Assembly: GCF_007556595.1 (NCBI RefSeq)
Contig: NZ_VJNB01000006.1
Span: 62,001-126,000, forward strand
Length of the DNA stretch: 64,000 bases
Origin: Tepidimonas alkaliphilus
GTDB lineage: Bacteria > Pseudomonadota > Gammaproteobacteria > Burkholderiales > Burkholderiaceae_C
Reading direction: 5' to 3'
The notes beneath the pieces were generated by a model. The model did not search any database and had not been told where the DNA came from. It worked only from the letters and a program-made list of their open reading frames with translations. Position numbers and translations under genes: made by a program. Shown in pieces: positions 18,120 to 27,613 of the stretch; the first letter of the stretch is position 1; each line of letters begins with the position of its first letter.

Positions 18120-18662
18120 ATGAGCAAGCAAGGTTCCCACATCTCTTCATGGCCTGCTTGGTTGGCTGCTGGCCTGTTGGCGGTTGCCGCCGCGCCGGGC
18201 TGGGCGGCGCCGGGCATGGGCGGGCCTGATGGACGCCCGCCTCACCATGGCCCGCGGCATCCGCCCGCACCCAACGACGAAGCGCGCGCCGAGCGCATGG
18301 TCGAACATTTGACCCGTGGCTTGGATTTGCAGCCCGCGCAGCGCGAGCAAGTGCGCGCCCTGGCGCAAGCGGCCAGCGCCGATTTGCGCGCCTTGCGCGA
18401 GGAGGGTCGCGCCTTGCGCGAAGAGCGCCACCGGTTGCTGGGCGCGCCCACGCTGGATGAGGCGGCGTTGGAGGCGTTGCGGCAGCGCGAACTGGCGCAT
18501 CACGATCGCCTCAGCGCGCGCATGCAGCGCTTTACCCTTGACGTCGCCAAAGTGCTGACGCCCGAGCAACGCCAGCGCTGGGCCGAGCGCCAAGCGCGCC
18601 GCGGCAGACCCCATCCTCCTGAGCATGGCCCCGAAGGACAGCTGCATCCTGCTCGTCGATGA
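18120..18662 (+). CDS. Spy/CpxP-family periplasmic protein
   Basis: 180 residues. Signal peptide of ~29 residues ending GWA|APG, a His/Pro/Gly-rich linker (GRPPHHGPRHPP), then a long helical, Arg/Glu-rich region with two LTxxQ-type motifs (LDLQPAQREQ and LTPEQRQRW). Spy and CpxP are periplasmic chaperones/sensors of envelope or metal stress. The His-rich linker could bind metal. The gene overlaps the next one (response regulator) by 38 bp in another frame, and forms a sensor-regulator cluster with the following pair. Confidence 0.82.
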   Translation: MSKQGSHISSWPAWLAAGLLAVAAAPGWAAPGMGGPDGRPPHHGPRHPPAPNDEARAERMVEHLTRGLDLQPAQREQVRALAQAASADLRALREEGRALREERHRLLGAPTLDEAALEALRQRELAHHDRLSARMQRFTLDVAKVLTPEQRQRWAERQARRGRPHPPEHGPEGQLHPARR

Positions 18663-19356
18663 CGACCTGCGCTTGGCCGGCATGCTGGCCGAGTATCTGG
18701 GCGCGGCAGGCTTGCCGGTGCAGACCGCCGCCAGCCTGACCGCGGCGCGCCAGCGCCTGCGCTCGTCGCCGCTGCCCCAGGCGCTGGTGTTGGATCTGAT
18801 GCTGCCCGACGGCGACGGGCTCGACTTGTGCCGTGAGCTGCGCGCGCAGGCCGCCACGCGCACGCTGCCGGTTCTGATGCTATCGGCGCGCGGCGAGCCG
18901 GCTGACCGCGTGGTGGGGCTAGAACTGGGCGCCGACGATTACCTGCCCAAGCCGTTTGAGGCGCGCGAGCTGCTGGCGCGGCTGCGCGCGCTGCTGCGGC
19001 GGGCGCAGGCAGCCGCCAACCCGGAATATCTGCGCGTGGGCGATTTGGAACTGGATTTAGGCGCGCACCAAGTGCGCGTGCGCGGCCAACGGTGCGAGCT
19101 GACCGCTTACCAGTTTCAGCTGTTGGCGCTGCTGGCGCGCCACGCCGGGCGCGTGCTGACGCGCGATCAGATCATGGACGCCCTCAAAGGCCATCCGCAG
19201 GAGGCGTTTGACCGCTCGATCGACGTGCACATCTCGCGCATCCGAGCCGCCATCGAAGACGATCCACGCCAGCCGCGGCGCATTTTGACCGTGCGCGGCC
19301 ATGGCTATCTGCTGGCGCGATCCCGCGAGCCGTCTGCCGAAGCCGATCAGGGATGA
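18625..19356 (+). CDS. OmpR-family response regulator (CpxR-like)
   Basis: 243 residues. Receiver domain with the acidic pocket VDDD (12-14), phosphorylation site Asp57 in LVLDLMLPDGDG, the conserved Ser in LMLSAR and Lys in LPKPF; then a winged-helix domain (about 135-230) with LTAYQFQLLALLARHAGRVLTRDQIMD, DVHISRIRAAIEDDP and ILTVRGHGYL. Cytoplasmic transcription factor paired with the kinase that overlaps its end by 4 bp. Start ATG at 18625 lies inside the Spy-like gene. Confidence 0.93.
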   Translation: MAPKDSCILLVDDDLRLAGMLAEYLGAAGLPVQTAASLTAARQRLRSSPLPQALVLDLMLPDGDGLDLCRELRAQAATRTLPVLMLSARGEPADRVVGLELGADDYLPKPFEARELLARLRALLRRAQAAANPEYLRVGDLELDLGAHQVRVRGQRCELTAYQFQLLALLARHAGRVLTRDQIMDALKGHPQEAFDRSIDVHISRIRAAIEDDPRQPRRILTVRGHGYLLARSREPSAEADQG

Positions 19357-20462
19357 AGCGCCTCTACTTGCGTTTCTACGCGGCTTTGCTGGCGGCCTTG
19401 CTGCTGTTTGGCGCGCTGGCGCTGGCTGCGTTTGAATACCACGTGCAGGCGCAAAGCGAGCAGGAACGCGCGGTCTGGATCGATTTGGCGGGCGGCTGGG
19501 CGGAGCCGGCGCTGGAGCCTCTGACCGAAGACGATGCGCCGCTGGCGCGCAGGCTGGCCTGGGTGGCGGCGACGTTGGCGACGCTGGCGTTGGTGATTGG
19601 GGTAGCATCCTACCCAGTGATGCGCTCGCTCAGCCGCCGGCTGGAGGCGCTGCGGGCCGGCGTGCAGGGCTTCGGCGCCGGCGAGCTGGGCCGGCGCGTG
19701 CCGGTGCAGGGCCGCGACGAGGTGGCGGAGCTGGCCGCCGCGTTCAACGCCGCCGCGGCGCGGCTGGAGGCGCTGGTGCAGGCGCAGCGCCAATTGCTGG
19801 CGCACGCCTCGCACGAGCTGCGCTCGCCGCTGGCGCGGCTCAAGCTCGCGCTGGAGCTGCTGGACGGCGCCCCGCCCGAGGCGGCGGCGCGCCACCGAGC
19901 CGAGATCGCGCGCAACGTCGCCGAGCTCGATGCGCTGGTCGGCGACATCCTGCTGGCGGCGCGGTTGCAGGCTGGCGACGCGCCGCCCGCCATCCCGATG
20001 CAGCCGCTCGATCTGCGCGCCCTCGTCGCCGAGGAAGGCGCTGCCGCCGGCGCGCGGCTCGACCTGCCGCCGCGGCTCGACCCGGTGCCGGGCAACGCGC
20101 GGCTGCTGCGCCGCGCGCTGCGCAACCTGCTGGACAACGCGCGCCGCTACGCGCCGGGCGAGCCGCCGCAGGTCACGCTGCGCGATGGCGGCGACCACGT
20201 CGAGCTGCGCGTGGCCGACCGCGGCCCCGGGGTGCCGGCGGCTGAGCGCGAGCGCATCTTCGAGCCGTTTTACCGCCTGCCGGGTCACGCCGAGGCCGAC
20301 GGGGGCGTGGGGCTGGGGCTGAGCCTCGTGCGCCAGATCGCGCAGGCGCACGGCGGCGGCGTGCACTGCGAGGATCACCCCGGTGGCGGGGCCTGCTTCG
20401 TGCTGCGGCTGCCGCGCCGCACCGCGGATCAGCCGAGCAGCCGCGCCAGCGCCTCGCGGTAG
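19353..20462 (+). CDS. Sensor histidine kinase (CpxA-like)
   Basis: 369 residues. Two membrane helices (about 8-28 and 70-90) with only ~40 residues of periplasm between them, a HAMP domain (about 88-140), the H-box [14 protein letters not shown] with His154, N-box [15 protein letters not shown] boxes VADRGPGVP and [11 protein letters not shown], and G-box [14 protein letters not shown]. The very small sensor loop suggests it senses through the Spy-like protein or the membrane, which is inference. Its last 34 bp overlap the 3' end of the convergent purC. Confidence 0.92.
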   Translation: MKRLYLRFYAALLAALLLFGALALAAFEYHVQAQSEQERAVWIDLAGGWAEPALEPLTEDDAPLARRLAWVAATLATLALVIGVASYPVMRSLSRRLEALRAGVQGFGAGELGRRVPVQGRDEVAELAAAFNAAAARLEALVQAQRQLLAHASHELRSPLARLKLALELLDGAPPEAAARHRAEIARNVAELDALVGDILLAARLQAGDAPPAIPMQPLDLRALVAEEGAAAGARLDLPPRLDPVPGNARLLRRALRNLLDNARRYAPGEPPQVTLRDGGDHVELRVADRGPGVPAAERERIFEPFYRLPGHAEADGGVGLGLSLVRQIAQAHGGGVHCEDHPGGGACFVLRLPRRTADQPSSRASASR

Positions 20463-21337
20463 CGCGCCGCGGTCTGCTCGATCACCTCCGCCGGCAGCTT
20501 CGGCGGCGGGGGCTGCTTGTTCCACGGCCGCCCGTCCACCTGCGCCGTCTCCAGCCAATCGCGCAGATACTGCTTGTCGAAGCTCGGCGGGTTGGCGCCC
20601 TCGGCGTACGACTCCGCCGGCCAGTAGCGCGACGAGTCGGGGGTCAGCACCTCGTCCATCAGCGTCAGCGTGCCGTCGGCGTCCAGCCCGAACTCGAACT
20701 TGGTGTCGGCGATCAGGATGCCGCGCGTGGCGGCGTAGGCGCTGGCGGCCTCGTAGAGCCGGATCGAGACGTCGCGGATGCGCTCGGCCAGCGCGCCGCC
20801 GATGCGCGCGGCCATCGCGTCGAACGTGATGTTCTCGTCGTGCTCGCCGACCGCGGCCTTGGCCGCCGGCGTGAAGATCGGCCGCGGCAGCCGGCTGGCG
20901 TTGCGCAGCCCCGGCGGCAGCGGCACGCCGCACACCGCCTGCGTCTGCTGATACTCCTTCCAGCCGCTGCCGGCCAGATACCCGCGCACCACCGCCTCCA
21001 CCGGGATTGGCTGCAGGCGCTTGACCAGCATCGAGCGCCCGCGCACCTGCTCGCGCTCCTGCGGCGCCACGACGCTCTCCGGATCCTCGCCGGTCAGGTG
21101 GATCGGGCACAGGTTGGCGCCTCGGGGCCCCAGCCGGTCGAACCAGAACAGGCTGAGCCGGGTCAGCAGCTCGCCCTTGCCGGGGATCGGCTCGCCCATG
21201 ACGACGTCAAACGCGCTGATGCGGTCGGTCGTCACCATCAGGATGCGGTCGTCGCCGACGGCGTAATTGTCCCGCACCTTGCCGCGGCCCAGCAGCGGCA
21301 GGCTTGTCAACTGGGAGGTGTGCAGTGCGCGCGTCAT
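20429..21337 (-). CDS. purC: SAICAR synthetase
   Basis: 302 residues. [39 protein letters not shown] is the family N-terminus, followed by [26 protein letters not shown] and [14 protein letters not shown]. The enzyme joins CAIR and aspartate with ATP in purine synthesis. This is the longer (eukaryote-like) form used by many betaproteobacteria. It is separated from the upstream DUF4212 gene by a terminator, so it has its own promoter. Convergent overlap of 34 bp with the kinase gene. Confidence 0.96.
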   Translation of the reverse strand: MTRALHTSQLTSLPLLGRGKVRDNYAVGDDRILMVTTDRISAFDVVMGEPIPGKGELLTRLSLFWFDRLGPRGANLCPIHLTGEDPESVVAPQEREQVRGRSMLVKRLQPIPVEAVVRGYLAGSGWKEYQQTQAVCGVPLPPGLRNASRLPRPIFTPAAKAAVGEHDENITFDAMAARIGGALAERIRDVSIRLYEAASAYAATRGILIADTKFEFGLDADGTLTLMDEVLTPDSSRYWPAESYAEGANPPSFDKQYLRDWLETAQVDGRPWNKQPPPPKLPAEVIEQTAARYREALARLLG

Positions 21338-21376
21338 GGGCCGTGATGGTAGCGTAGCGCTCGACGCCGGGCGGCC

Positions 21377-21407
21377 AAGAAAAAAGCCGCCATGGCGTCA
21401 CGGCGGC
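21377..21407 (-). terminator. Terminator of the DUF4212/pyk unit
   Basis: On the minus strand GCCGCC (21407-21402) pairs with GGCGGC (21391-21386), followed by TTTTTTCTT. It stands between the DUF4212 gene and purC, separating the two units. Confidence 0.8.
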
Positions 21408-21460
21408 CCCAAGACCGCCAGGCAAGGCCCAGAAAGCCCGGCGGGCAACTGCAGGTCATG

Positions 21461-21811
21461 CTAGCTTAACCGATCGACGGCCTGGGACGGTGAACCAACC
21501 GCTGTGACGCCGTCCATAGGGCTGGGTGCAGACTCAGCAGCGCGCAGCCAAGCTTGATCCAGCCGGTTCATCGCCCGCGCATACAAGGCGATGATCAGCA
21601 CATACACCCCCAGCGCCCCTTGAGCGCCGACCCAAAAACTAAACGGCCAGCCCAGAAAGTCAACATTCAACTGCCGCGCAGCGTAAGCCACACCAAACGT
21701 GACACCGGCCCACAGCACCAGCGAGCCGACCACCCAAAGGCGATGTTGCCGGCGGTGACGCTGTTGCACTTCGGGGCTGGGAACCACACCGCGCATCATG
21801 CCGCTAACCAA
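21461..21811 (-). CDS. DUF4212 protein (small subunit of a sodium:solute symporter), orphan
   Basis: 116 residues with two predicted membrane helices (about 27-46 and 59-81) around the motif RQLNVDFLGWPFSFWVGAQG and ending the second helix with YARAMNRLDQ, as in DUF4212 small subunits. Normally this gene lies directly upstream of a large SSS-family permease for acetate or other carboxylates. Here no such permease follows: a terminator and purC do. It lies 41 bp downstream of pyk on the same strand and may be co-transcribed with it. The start could be any of three near ATGs (21811, 21799, 21796). Confidence 0.75.
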   Translation of the reverse strand: MVSGMMRGVVPSPEVQQRHRRQHRLWVVGSLVLWAGVTFGVAYAARQLNVDFLGWPFSFWVGAQGALGVYVLIIALYARAMNRLDQAWLRAAESAPSPMDGVTAVGSPSQAVDRLS

Positions 21812-21852
21812 GCCAATCTGGTTCGACGCTGGCCGCAGAGCAGACCCGGCTT

Positions 21853-23286
21853 TTACGCCACCGTGCCGACTTTGAGCATGTTGGTGCCGCCCGGCTGGCC
21901 CAGCGGCTCACCGGCGGTGATGACGTAGCGGTCGCCGGCTTGCAGTGCGCCGTGCGCCTTGAGCTGCTGCACCGCCTGTTCCAGCGCGGTGTCGCGGTCG
22001 GCGCTGCCGCCAACGCTGTGCACCGCGTGCACGTTGCGAAACAGCGCCAGCTTGCGCGCGGTGGCCAGGTTGGGCGTCATCGCGTAAATCGGGATGTCGA
22101 TGGTGTGGCGGCTCATCCACAGCGGCGTGGAGCCCGAAGCCGTCAACGCGATGATGGCGCGCGCTTGTAGATGGGAGGCGATGAACAGCGCCCCCAGCGC
22201 AATCGATTGGTCGATGCGCTCGAACGTTTTGCCGATGAAATCATGATCCAGCGCGTCGTGATACGCCTGCTCGGCCGCTAGGCAAATGCGCGCCATCTCC
22301 TGCACCGTCTGCAGCGGGTATTTGCCAGCGGCGGTTTCGGCGCTGAGCATCACCGCGTCGGTGCCGTCCAGCACGGCGTTGGCCACGTCGCTGACCTCGG
22401 CGCGCGTCGGGATCGGCGCGTGGATCATGCTCTCCATCATCTGCGTGGCGGTGATGACCAGCCGGTCGTGCTCGCGCGCCAGGCGGATCATGCGCTTTTG
22501 CAGCGCCGGCACGGCGGCGTTGCCGACTTCCACCGCCAGGTCGCCGCGCGCCACCATGATGCCGTCGCTGGCCTGCAGGATCGCCTCCAGCTCGGGGATG
22601 GCCTCGGCGCGCTCGATCTTGGCGATCAGGCCCGGGCGGTGGCCGTCGCGCGCGGCCTCCTCGCACAGCCGGCGCGCCAGCCGCATGTCGTCGGCGTTCT
22701 TTGGAAAGCTGACCGCCACGTAGTCGGCCTGCAGCGCCATCGCGGTGGCGATGTCGGCCATGTCCTTGGGCGTGAGCGCCGGCGCCGTCAGCCCTCCGCC
22801 GCGCTTGTTGATGCCCTTGTGGTTGGACAGCTCGCCGCCCGTGACCACGCGCGTGTGCACCGCCGCGCCCTCCACGCGCTCGACGCGCAGCTCGATCAGC
22901 CCGTCGTTGAGCAGCAGCACGTCTCCCGGCGCCACGTCGCGCGGCAGCTCCTTGTAATCCAGCCCCACCGCGTGCTCGTCGCCCGGCTCGGTGCGCGCGG
23001 CATCCAGCGTGAAGGCGGCGCCTTCCACCAGCGTCACCTTGCCGTGCGCGAACTTGCCGACCCGGATCTTGGGCCCCTGCAGGTCGGCCATCACGGCCAC
23101 TTCCTTGCCGACGCGGGCAGCGGCCTCGCGCACCGCGGCGGCGCGACGGCGATGGTCGTCCGCCGTGCCGTGCGAAAAGTTGAGCCGCACCACATCCACG
23201 CCGGCGCGGATCATGGCCTCCAGCAGTTCGGGCGTATCGCTGGCCGGGCCCAGCGTGGCGACGATCTTGGTGGCGCGCAGCGGCAT
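21853..23286 (-). CDS. pyk: Pyruvate kinase
   Basis: 477 residues. RATKIVATLGPASDTPELLEAMIRAG and VVRLNFSHG at the N-terminus, MADLQGPKIRVG, KINKRGG-like segment HKGINKRGG, AKIERAEAIPELEAIL (active-site Lys/Glu), MVARGDLAVEVG, and ATQMMESMI. These identify the last glycolytic enzyme, phosphoenolpyruvate plus ADP to pyruvate plus ATP. The C-terminal regulatory domain is present. A TACAAT -10-like hexamer lies on the minus strand at 23361-23356, but no good -35 is seen. Confidence 0.97.
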   Translation of the reverse strand: MPLRATKIVATLGPASDTPELLEAMIRAGVDVVRLNFSHGTADDHRRRAAAVREAAARVGKEVAVMADLQGPKIRVGKFAHGKVTLVEGAAFTLDAARTEPGDEHAVGLDYKELPRDVAPGDVLLLNDGLIELRVERVEGAAVHTRVVTGGELSNHKGINKRGGGLTAPALTPKDMADIATAMALQADYVAVSFPKNADDMRLARRLCEEAARDGHRPGLIAKIERAEAIPELEAILQASDGIMVARGDLAVEVGNAAVPALQKRMIRLAREHDRLVITATQMMESMIHAPIPTRAEVSDVANAVLDGTDAVMLSAETAAGKYPLQTVQEMARICLAAEQAYHDALDHDFIGKTFERIDQSIALGALFIASHLQARAIIALTASGSTPLWMSRHTIDIPIYAMTPNLATARKLALFRNVHAVHSVGGSADRDTALEQAVQQLKAHGALQAGDRYVITAGEPLGQPGGTNMLKVGTVA

Positions 23287-23495
23287 GGCGGTCGGTCTCC
23301 TCGGGTGATTTGGGCGCGCAGCGTACCCTGAGTCGGTAACAAAATTACGACAGTCATTGTAGCGTCGCGCGCCCGCCGCGGCGGCGACACGGCCGGCTCG
23401 GCGAGGTCACGGGCCTGGGGGCTGGACGAAGCGTCCCAGCCGCCCACCATCGAAATCGTGCGCAGCTACGGCGCTGGGGCGTGATGCGGACTCGT

Positions 23496-23897
23496 TCAGC
23501 TTGCCTGCATGGCCCGCTGCGCGGCCTGCGCCAGAAAGCCCGAGCGCGTCATGCCGTGCGCGCGGGCGTACTCGTCCACACGCGCCAGCAGCCGGCGTGG
23601 CAGGGTGATGTTGATCTTCTCGGCCTTGCCCTCGAAGCGCGACGTGTCCACCTCCACCAGACCCCAGACCCAGCCGGCGAACTGCGGATCGGCCTGCCAG
23701 TGATCCAGCGGACGCGGCAGCGGGATGTCGCGTCCGTCTTCGGCCAGCAGCTCCAGATGGGCCTCGATGGCCTCCACGGCGTTGGCAAACGCCTGCTCGG
23801 CGGTATCGCCAGCGGAAAAGCACCCCGGCAGATCGGGCACGACCACGCCCCATGCCGTCGTGTCGGTGCCGGGTTCCAGCGCGATGGGGAATTTCAT
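23496..23897 (-). CDS. hicB: HicB-family antitoxin
   Basis: 133 residues. N-terminal partial RNase-H-like HicB fold (AWGVVVPDLPGCFSAGDTAEQAFANAVEAIEAHLELL) and a C-terminal ribbon-helix-helix with KINITLPRRLLARVDEYARAHGMTRSGFLAQAAQRAM, which should bind the operator. It neutralises the HicA mRNA interferase. AAGGAG precedes the ATG. It follows hicA by only 3 bp. The interval 23287-23495 between it and pyk shows no gene. Confidence 0.92.
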   Translation of the reverse strand: MKFPIALEPGTDTTAWGVVVPDLPGCFSAGDTAEQAFANAVEAIEAHLELLAEDGRDIPLPRPLDHWQADPQFAGWVWGLVEVDTSRFEGKAEKINITLPRRLLARVDEYARAHGMTRSGFLAQAAQRAMQAS

Positions 23898-23900
23898 GGT

Positions 23901-24095
23901 TCAGCTCCTTCGGTCAGGTATGCCGGCTTGCTTGAGCAGCTTGTGCACAAGCCCTGCGCCGAGGTCCTTCTTCGGATGCGGGACGCTGAGGTGGCCGGGT
24001 CGATCCGCATGCCGAAAGATGGGGTGACTGCCCTTGACGGCGCGCAGCGTCCAGCCGTGCGCCTCGAGCAGCCTGATGAGTTCCCGGCTGTTCAC
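23901..24095 (-). CDS. hicA: HicA-family toxin (mRNA interferase)
   Basis: 64 residues from a GTG at 24095, the position where the family start (NSRELIRLLEAHGW) falls; an upstream ATG at 24143 adds 16 non-family residues. The double-stranded-RNA-binding-like fold has the catalytic GSH (His24) in VKGSHPIFRH and the ending LSVPHPKKDLGAGLVHKLLKQAGI. HicA cleaves mRNA and tmRNA when not bound by HicB. Toxin first, antitoxin second is the standard order. Confidence 0.92.
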   Translation of the reverse strand: MNSRELIRLLEAHGWTLRAVKGSHPIFRHADRPGHLSVPHPKKDLGAGLVHKLLKQAGIPDRRS

Positions 24096-25929
24096 GGTGT
24101 GGATTGTATCCACCAAAGCCCGAACGATCAACACCATACACACCTAGGACCTGCATCGTCATCCCGCCCTTGCGATTGCACCCAAGCCCGCAGGCCGACA
24201 AGAAAGCCCCGGCCCGCGATGCTACCCTTGCGCCATGACCCCGCAGGCCTTCATCGCCAAATGGTTCGCCGGCGGCGCAGCCGACGGCCTCTCGGAGCGC
24301 GCCGGCGCGCAGGCGCATTTCATCGACCTGTGCCGGCTGCTGGACGTGCCCGAGCCCGCCGACCCCGACGCCTGCTGCTTCGAGCGGGGCCTGAAGAAAA
24401 CCGGCGGCGCAAGCGGCTGGGCCGATGTGTGGAAGCGCGGCTGCTTTGCCTGGGAATACAAGGCGCCTGGGCGCGATCTCGCCGCCGCGCTGCGCCAGCT
24501 CATGACCTACGCGCTGGCGCTGGACAACCCGCCGCTGCTCATCGTCAGCGACCGCCAGCGCATCGAAATCCACACCCACTTCACCGGCACGCCCAGCGAA
24601 TGCCACGTCTTCGAGCTACACGACCTGCTCGATGCGCGGCAGCGCCAGCGCCTGCGCTGGGCCTGGACGGAGCCCGAGCGCTTTCGCCCCAGCCGCACCA
24701 CGCAGGACGTCACCGCCTCCGCCGCCGCGCGCTTTGCCGAGCTGGCGCAGCGGCTCACCGCGCGCGGCCACGACCCACAGGCGGTGGCGCACTTCCTCAT
24801 CCAGTGCCTCTTCTGCCTCTTTGCCGAAGACGCGGGGCTTTTGCCCGCGCGGCTTTTTGAGCGCATCCTCGACAAAAGCGCCGCCGCGCCGGACAAGCTT
24901 GCGCCGCGCCTGGCCGAGCTCTTTGCCGCCATGCGCTTGGGCGGCGACTTCCTGCTGGAAGACATCGCCTGGTTCAACGGCGGGCTGTTCGAGACGATTG
25001 CCCCGCTGCCGCTTTCCGCCGAGGATGCGGCCATCCTGCGCGAGGCCGCGCGCATGGACTGGTCGCAGATCGAGCCCTCGATCTTTGGCACGCTGTTTGA
25101 GCGCGGGCTGGACCCGGCCAAGCGCAGCCAGCTCGGCGCGCACTACACCGACCCGGCCACGATTGCCAAGCTCATCGACCCGCTGATCGTGCAGCCGCTT
25201 TCCCGCGAATGGGCCGCCGCCCGCGCCGTCATCGAGCGGGAGATGGCCCGCTACGCCGCCGGCGGCAGGGGCTCGCACACCGCCCGCCAGGCCGCGCAGG
25301 CGGCCTTCCTCGGCTATCTGGAGCGGCTGAAAAACTTTCGCGTGCTCGATCCGGCCTGCGGCTCGGGCAACTTCCTGTATCTGGCGCTGCGCGCGCTCAA
25401 AGACCTGGAGCACCGCGCCAACCTGGACGCCGAGGCGCTGGGCCTTGAGCGCCAGCTCGGCATCGAGACGAGCCCCGCCAACGTGCTCGGCATCGAACTC
25501 AACCCCTACGCCGCGGAGCTGGCGCGCGTCACGGTGTGGATCGGCGAAATCCAGTGGATGATGAAGCACGGCTACCCGATCCGCCGCGACCCCATTCTGG
25601 CGCGGCTCGATCACATCGAATGCCGCGACGCGCTGCTGGCCCCCGACGGCGGCGAAGCCGAGTGGCCCGAGGCCCACGTCATCCTCGGCAACCCGCCGTT
25701 TCTGGGCGACAAGAAGATGCGCGCGGAACTGGGCGACGCCTACACCGAGCGGCTGCGCCAGACTTACGCGGGCCGCGTGCCGGGCGGGGCGGACCTCGTC
25801 ACCTACTGGTTCGAGAAGGCGCGCGCGGCCATCGAGGCTGGGCGGGCGAGCCGCGCGGGGCTGGTGGCCACCAACTCCATCCGCGGCGGGGCCAACCGGC
25901 GGGTCTTGGATCGTATCCTTGACAGCGCC

Positions 25930-26190
25930 AAGGCCCGATCCAACAATCCTGGCGATCACTACGGTGACCTTCGACACCCTGGAGCTGACCCGCATCCTGA
26001 AGGAAGCGGGGCTGCCGCCGGAGCAGGCCGAGGCGGTGGTGCGCGCCATCGTCCGCTCGCAGGAGGGCATGGTGACCCGCGACTATCTGGACATCCGGCT
26101 GGCCGAGCTGAAAACCGACCTCATCAAGTGGATGACGGGGGCGCTGGTCGCCCAGGCGGCGGTGATCGCGGCGCTGGTCAAGCTGCTCTG
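25930..26190 (+). mobile_element. 261-bp in-frame insertion cassette within the restriction gene
   Basis: Boundaries are inferred from the protein level: family-like sequence stops after LDSA and resumes at TIFEAW. The insert is about 261 bp, divisible by three, has no stop in the host frame, and contains a DUF1640-like gene in another frame. I found no terminal inverted repeat or exact target duplication. Edges may be off by a few bases. Confidence 0.65.
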
Positions 26191-26191
26191 A
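25964..26191 (+). CDS. DUF1640/CCDC90-like small membrane protein, cassette-borne
   Basis: 75 residues from a GTG at 25964 (a TTG further upstream is possible). TFDTLELTRILKEAGLPPEQAEAVV is followed by a coiled-coil segment with LAELKTDLIKW and one C-terminal membrane helix (about 51-74). It is clearly paralogous to the gene at 48335: both share PEQAEA, LAEL, DL-KW and the terminal hydrophobic helix. The wider family resembles the mitochondrial calcium uniporter regulator MCUR1/CCDC90, but bacterial function is unknown. It overlaps the restriction gene in a different frame and ends exactly where the family sequence of that gene resumes. Confidence 0.75.
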   Translation: MTFDTLELTRILKEAGLPPEQAEAVVRAIVRSQEGMVTRDYLDIRLAELKTDLIKWMTGALVAQAAVIAALVKLL

Positions 26192-27397
26192 CGATCTTCG
26201 AGGCCTGGAGCGACGAGCCCTGGTTCAACGACGGCGCGGCGGTGCGGGTGTCGCTGGTGTGCTTTGGCCGCCACGACGGGCCCGCGCGGCTGGATGGGCG
26301 GGAGGTGGCGGCGATTCATGCCGACCTCACGGCGGCGCAGGGGCAAGAGGCGGGGCTGGACCTGACGCGGGCGGTGCCGCTGGCGGAAAACAAGGGTGTG
26401 GCCTTTCAGGGGCCGGTGCTGGTCGGGCCGTTTGAGATTGAGGGCGACGTGGCGCGCGCCTGGCTGGCAGCCCCCAACCCGCACGGACGACCCAACAGCG
26501 ACGTGCTGCGGCCGCTGACCAATGGCAAGGACATCACCGCGCGCAGCCGCGGCCTTTGGGTGGTGGACTTCGCCGCGATGAGCGAAGCCGACGCAAGCCT
26601 CTACGAACTGCCGTTCGAATACGTGCGCCAGCACGTCAAGCCGATGCGGGACAACAACCGCGACGCCTCACGCCGTAGCCGTTGGTGGCTGCACGGTCGG
26701 CTTGGCACGGACTGGCGCGCCGCAACCGCAAGCCTGCCGCGTTACATCGCGACAACACGTGTTGCCAAACACCGCACTTTTGTGTGGTTTCCGTCGGTAT
26801 GCTGGCCATCTGACGCTGTCGTCGCCATCGCCCGCGCCGACGACGCCACCTTCGGCATCCTGCACAGCCGCTTTCACGAACTCTGGTCGCTGCGGCTGGG
26901 CACGTCGCTTGAGGATCGGCCCCGCTACACCCCCACCACCACCTTCGAGACCTTCCCCTTCCCGCCGGGCTTGACGCCTGCCGACACCGCGCACCAGCAA
27001 ACCGAAACGCTCGCGGACGGCGCGCGCATCCCGGCTGATCTTCCGCCCGAGGCGCGCCCCGGCGCCGAGGCCATCGCCCGCGCCGCGCATCGGCTCCACA
27101 CCCTGCGCGAAGCGTGGCTCAACCCGCCCGAGTGGGTGCAGTGGCAGCGCACGCCCGAGGAGGAGGCCGCCGGCTTTCCGTCCCGGCCCGTGCCGAGGCC
27201 CGGCTTTGAGGCGCAGCTCAAAGCCCGCACGCTCACCCACCTCTACAACCAGCGCCCGGCGTGGCTGGCGCAGGCGCACGAAGCGCTCGATGCGGCGGTG
27301 GCCGCCGCCTACGGCTGGGCCGACTACACCCCCGCCATGCCCGACGAGGAAATCCTTGCGCGCCTGCTCGCCCTCAACCGCGCGCGCCGGCCATCGG

Positions 27398-27613
27398 TCA
27401 TAGTGCCGAGAAGAGCCCAAGCTTATGCACACGCCAATGCATCGCCGCCTGCGAGACGTCGAACATGCGGGCAAGCCCCTCCAGCGTCTCGGCCAAGCCC
27501 TCCTGCATGACGAAGCGCAGCGCATCGGCCGGCATCAGGATGGCGGCGGCAAACGCGTTGGCTTCGCGCTCCTGTCCGCCAGCCGCCAGCGTGAACGAGT
27601 CCGGCGCATTGTA
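27398..27613 (-). pseudogene. ImmA/IrrE-type metallopeptidase, C-terminal remnant
   Basis: About 70 codons up to the IS edge. EREANAFAAAILMPADALRF followed by LARMFDVSQAAMHWRVHKLGLF is the typical end of ImmA/IrrE peptidases, including the third zinc-ligand region (EREANAFA). The HExxH N-terminal half is missing; the IS element begins where it should be, and I do not see the missing half beyond the IS. ImmA proteases cleave phage or mobile-element repressors, so the gene fits the surrounding accessory DNA. Confidence 0.7.

Larger units (their letters stand above)
24235..27510 (+). pseudogene. Type IIL (MmeI-like) restriction-methylation gene, interrupted in frame
   Basis: The frame is open for 1091 codons. 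Residues ~60-110 carry a PD-(D/E)XK-like endonuclease pattern (Asp64 in ADVW, Glu74-X-Lys76 in WEYKAPGRDL). Residues 370-380 are SAM motif I (DPACGSGNF) and 486-489 are NPPF, the adenine-methylase motif. The C-terminal part (TFETFPFPPG, EEILARLLALN) fits the target-recognition and tail regions. Codons ~566-652 do not fit the family; they are a low-complexity Gly/Arg-rich read-through of an inserted small gene in another frame. Removing 25930-26190 restores LDSA joined to TIFEAWSDEPWF as in relatives. The last ~35 residues read into an ImmA remnant, so the true C-terminus is also lost or altered. Probably inactive, though the methylase part could still fold. Confidence 0.8.

Noticed and set aside
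23287-23495. Possible small gene between pyk and hicB
   Set aside because: Short frames on either strand have no start with a Shine-Dalgarno and no family resemblance.
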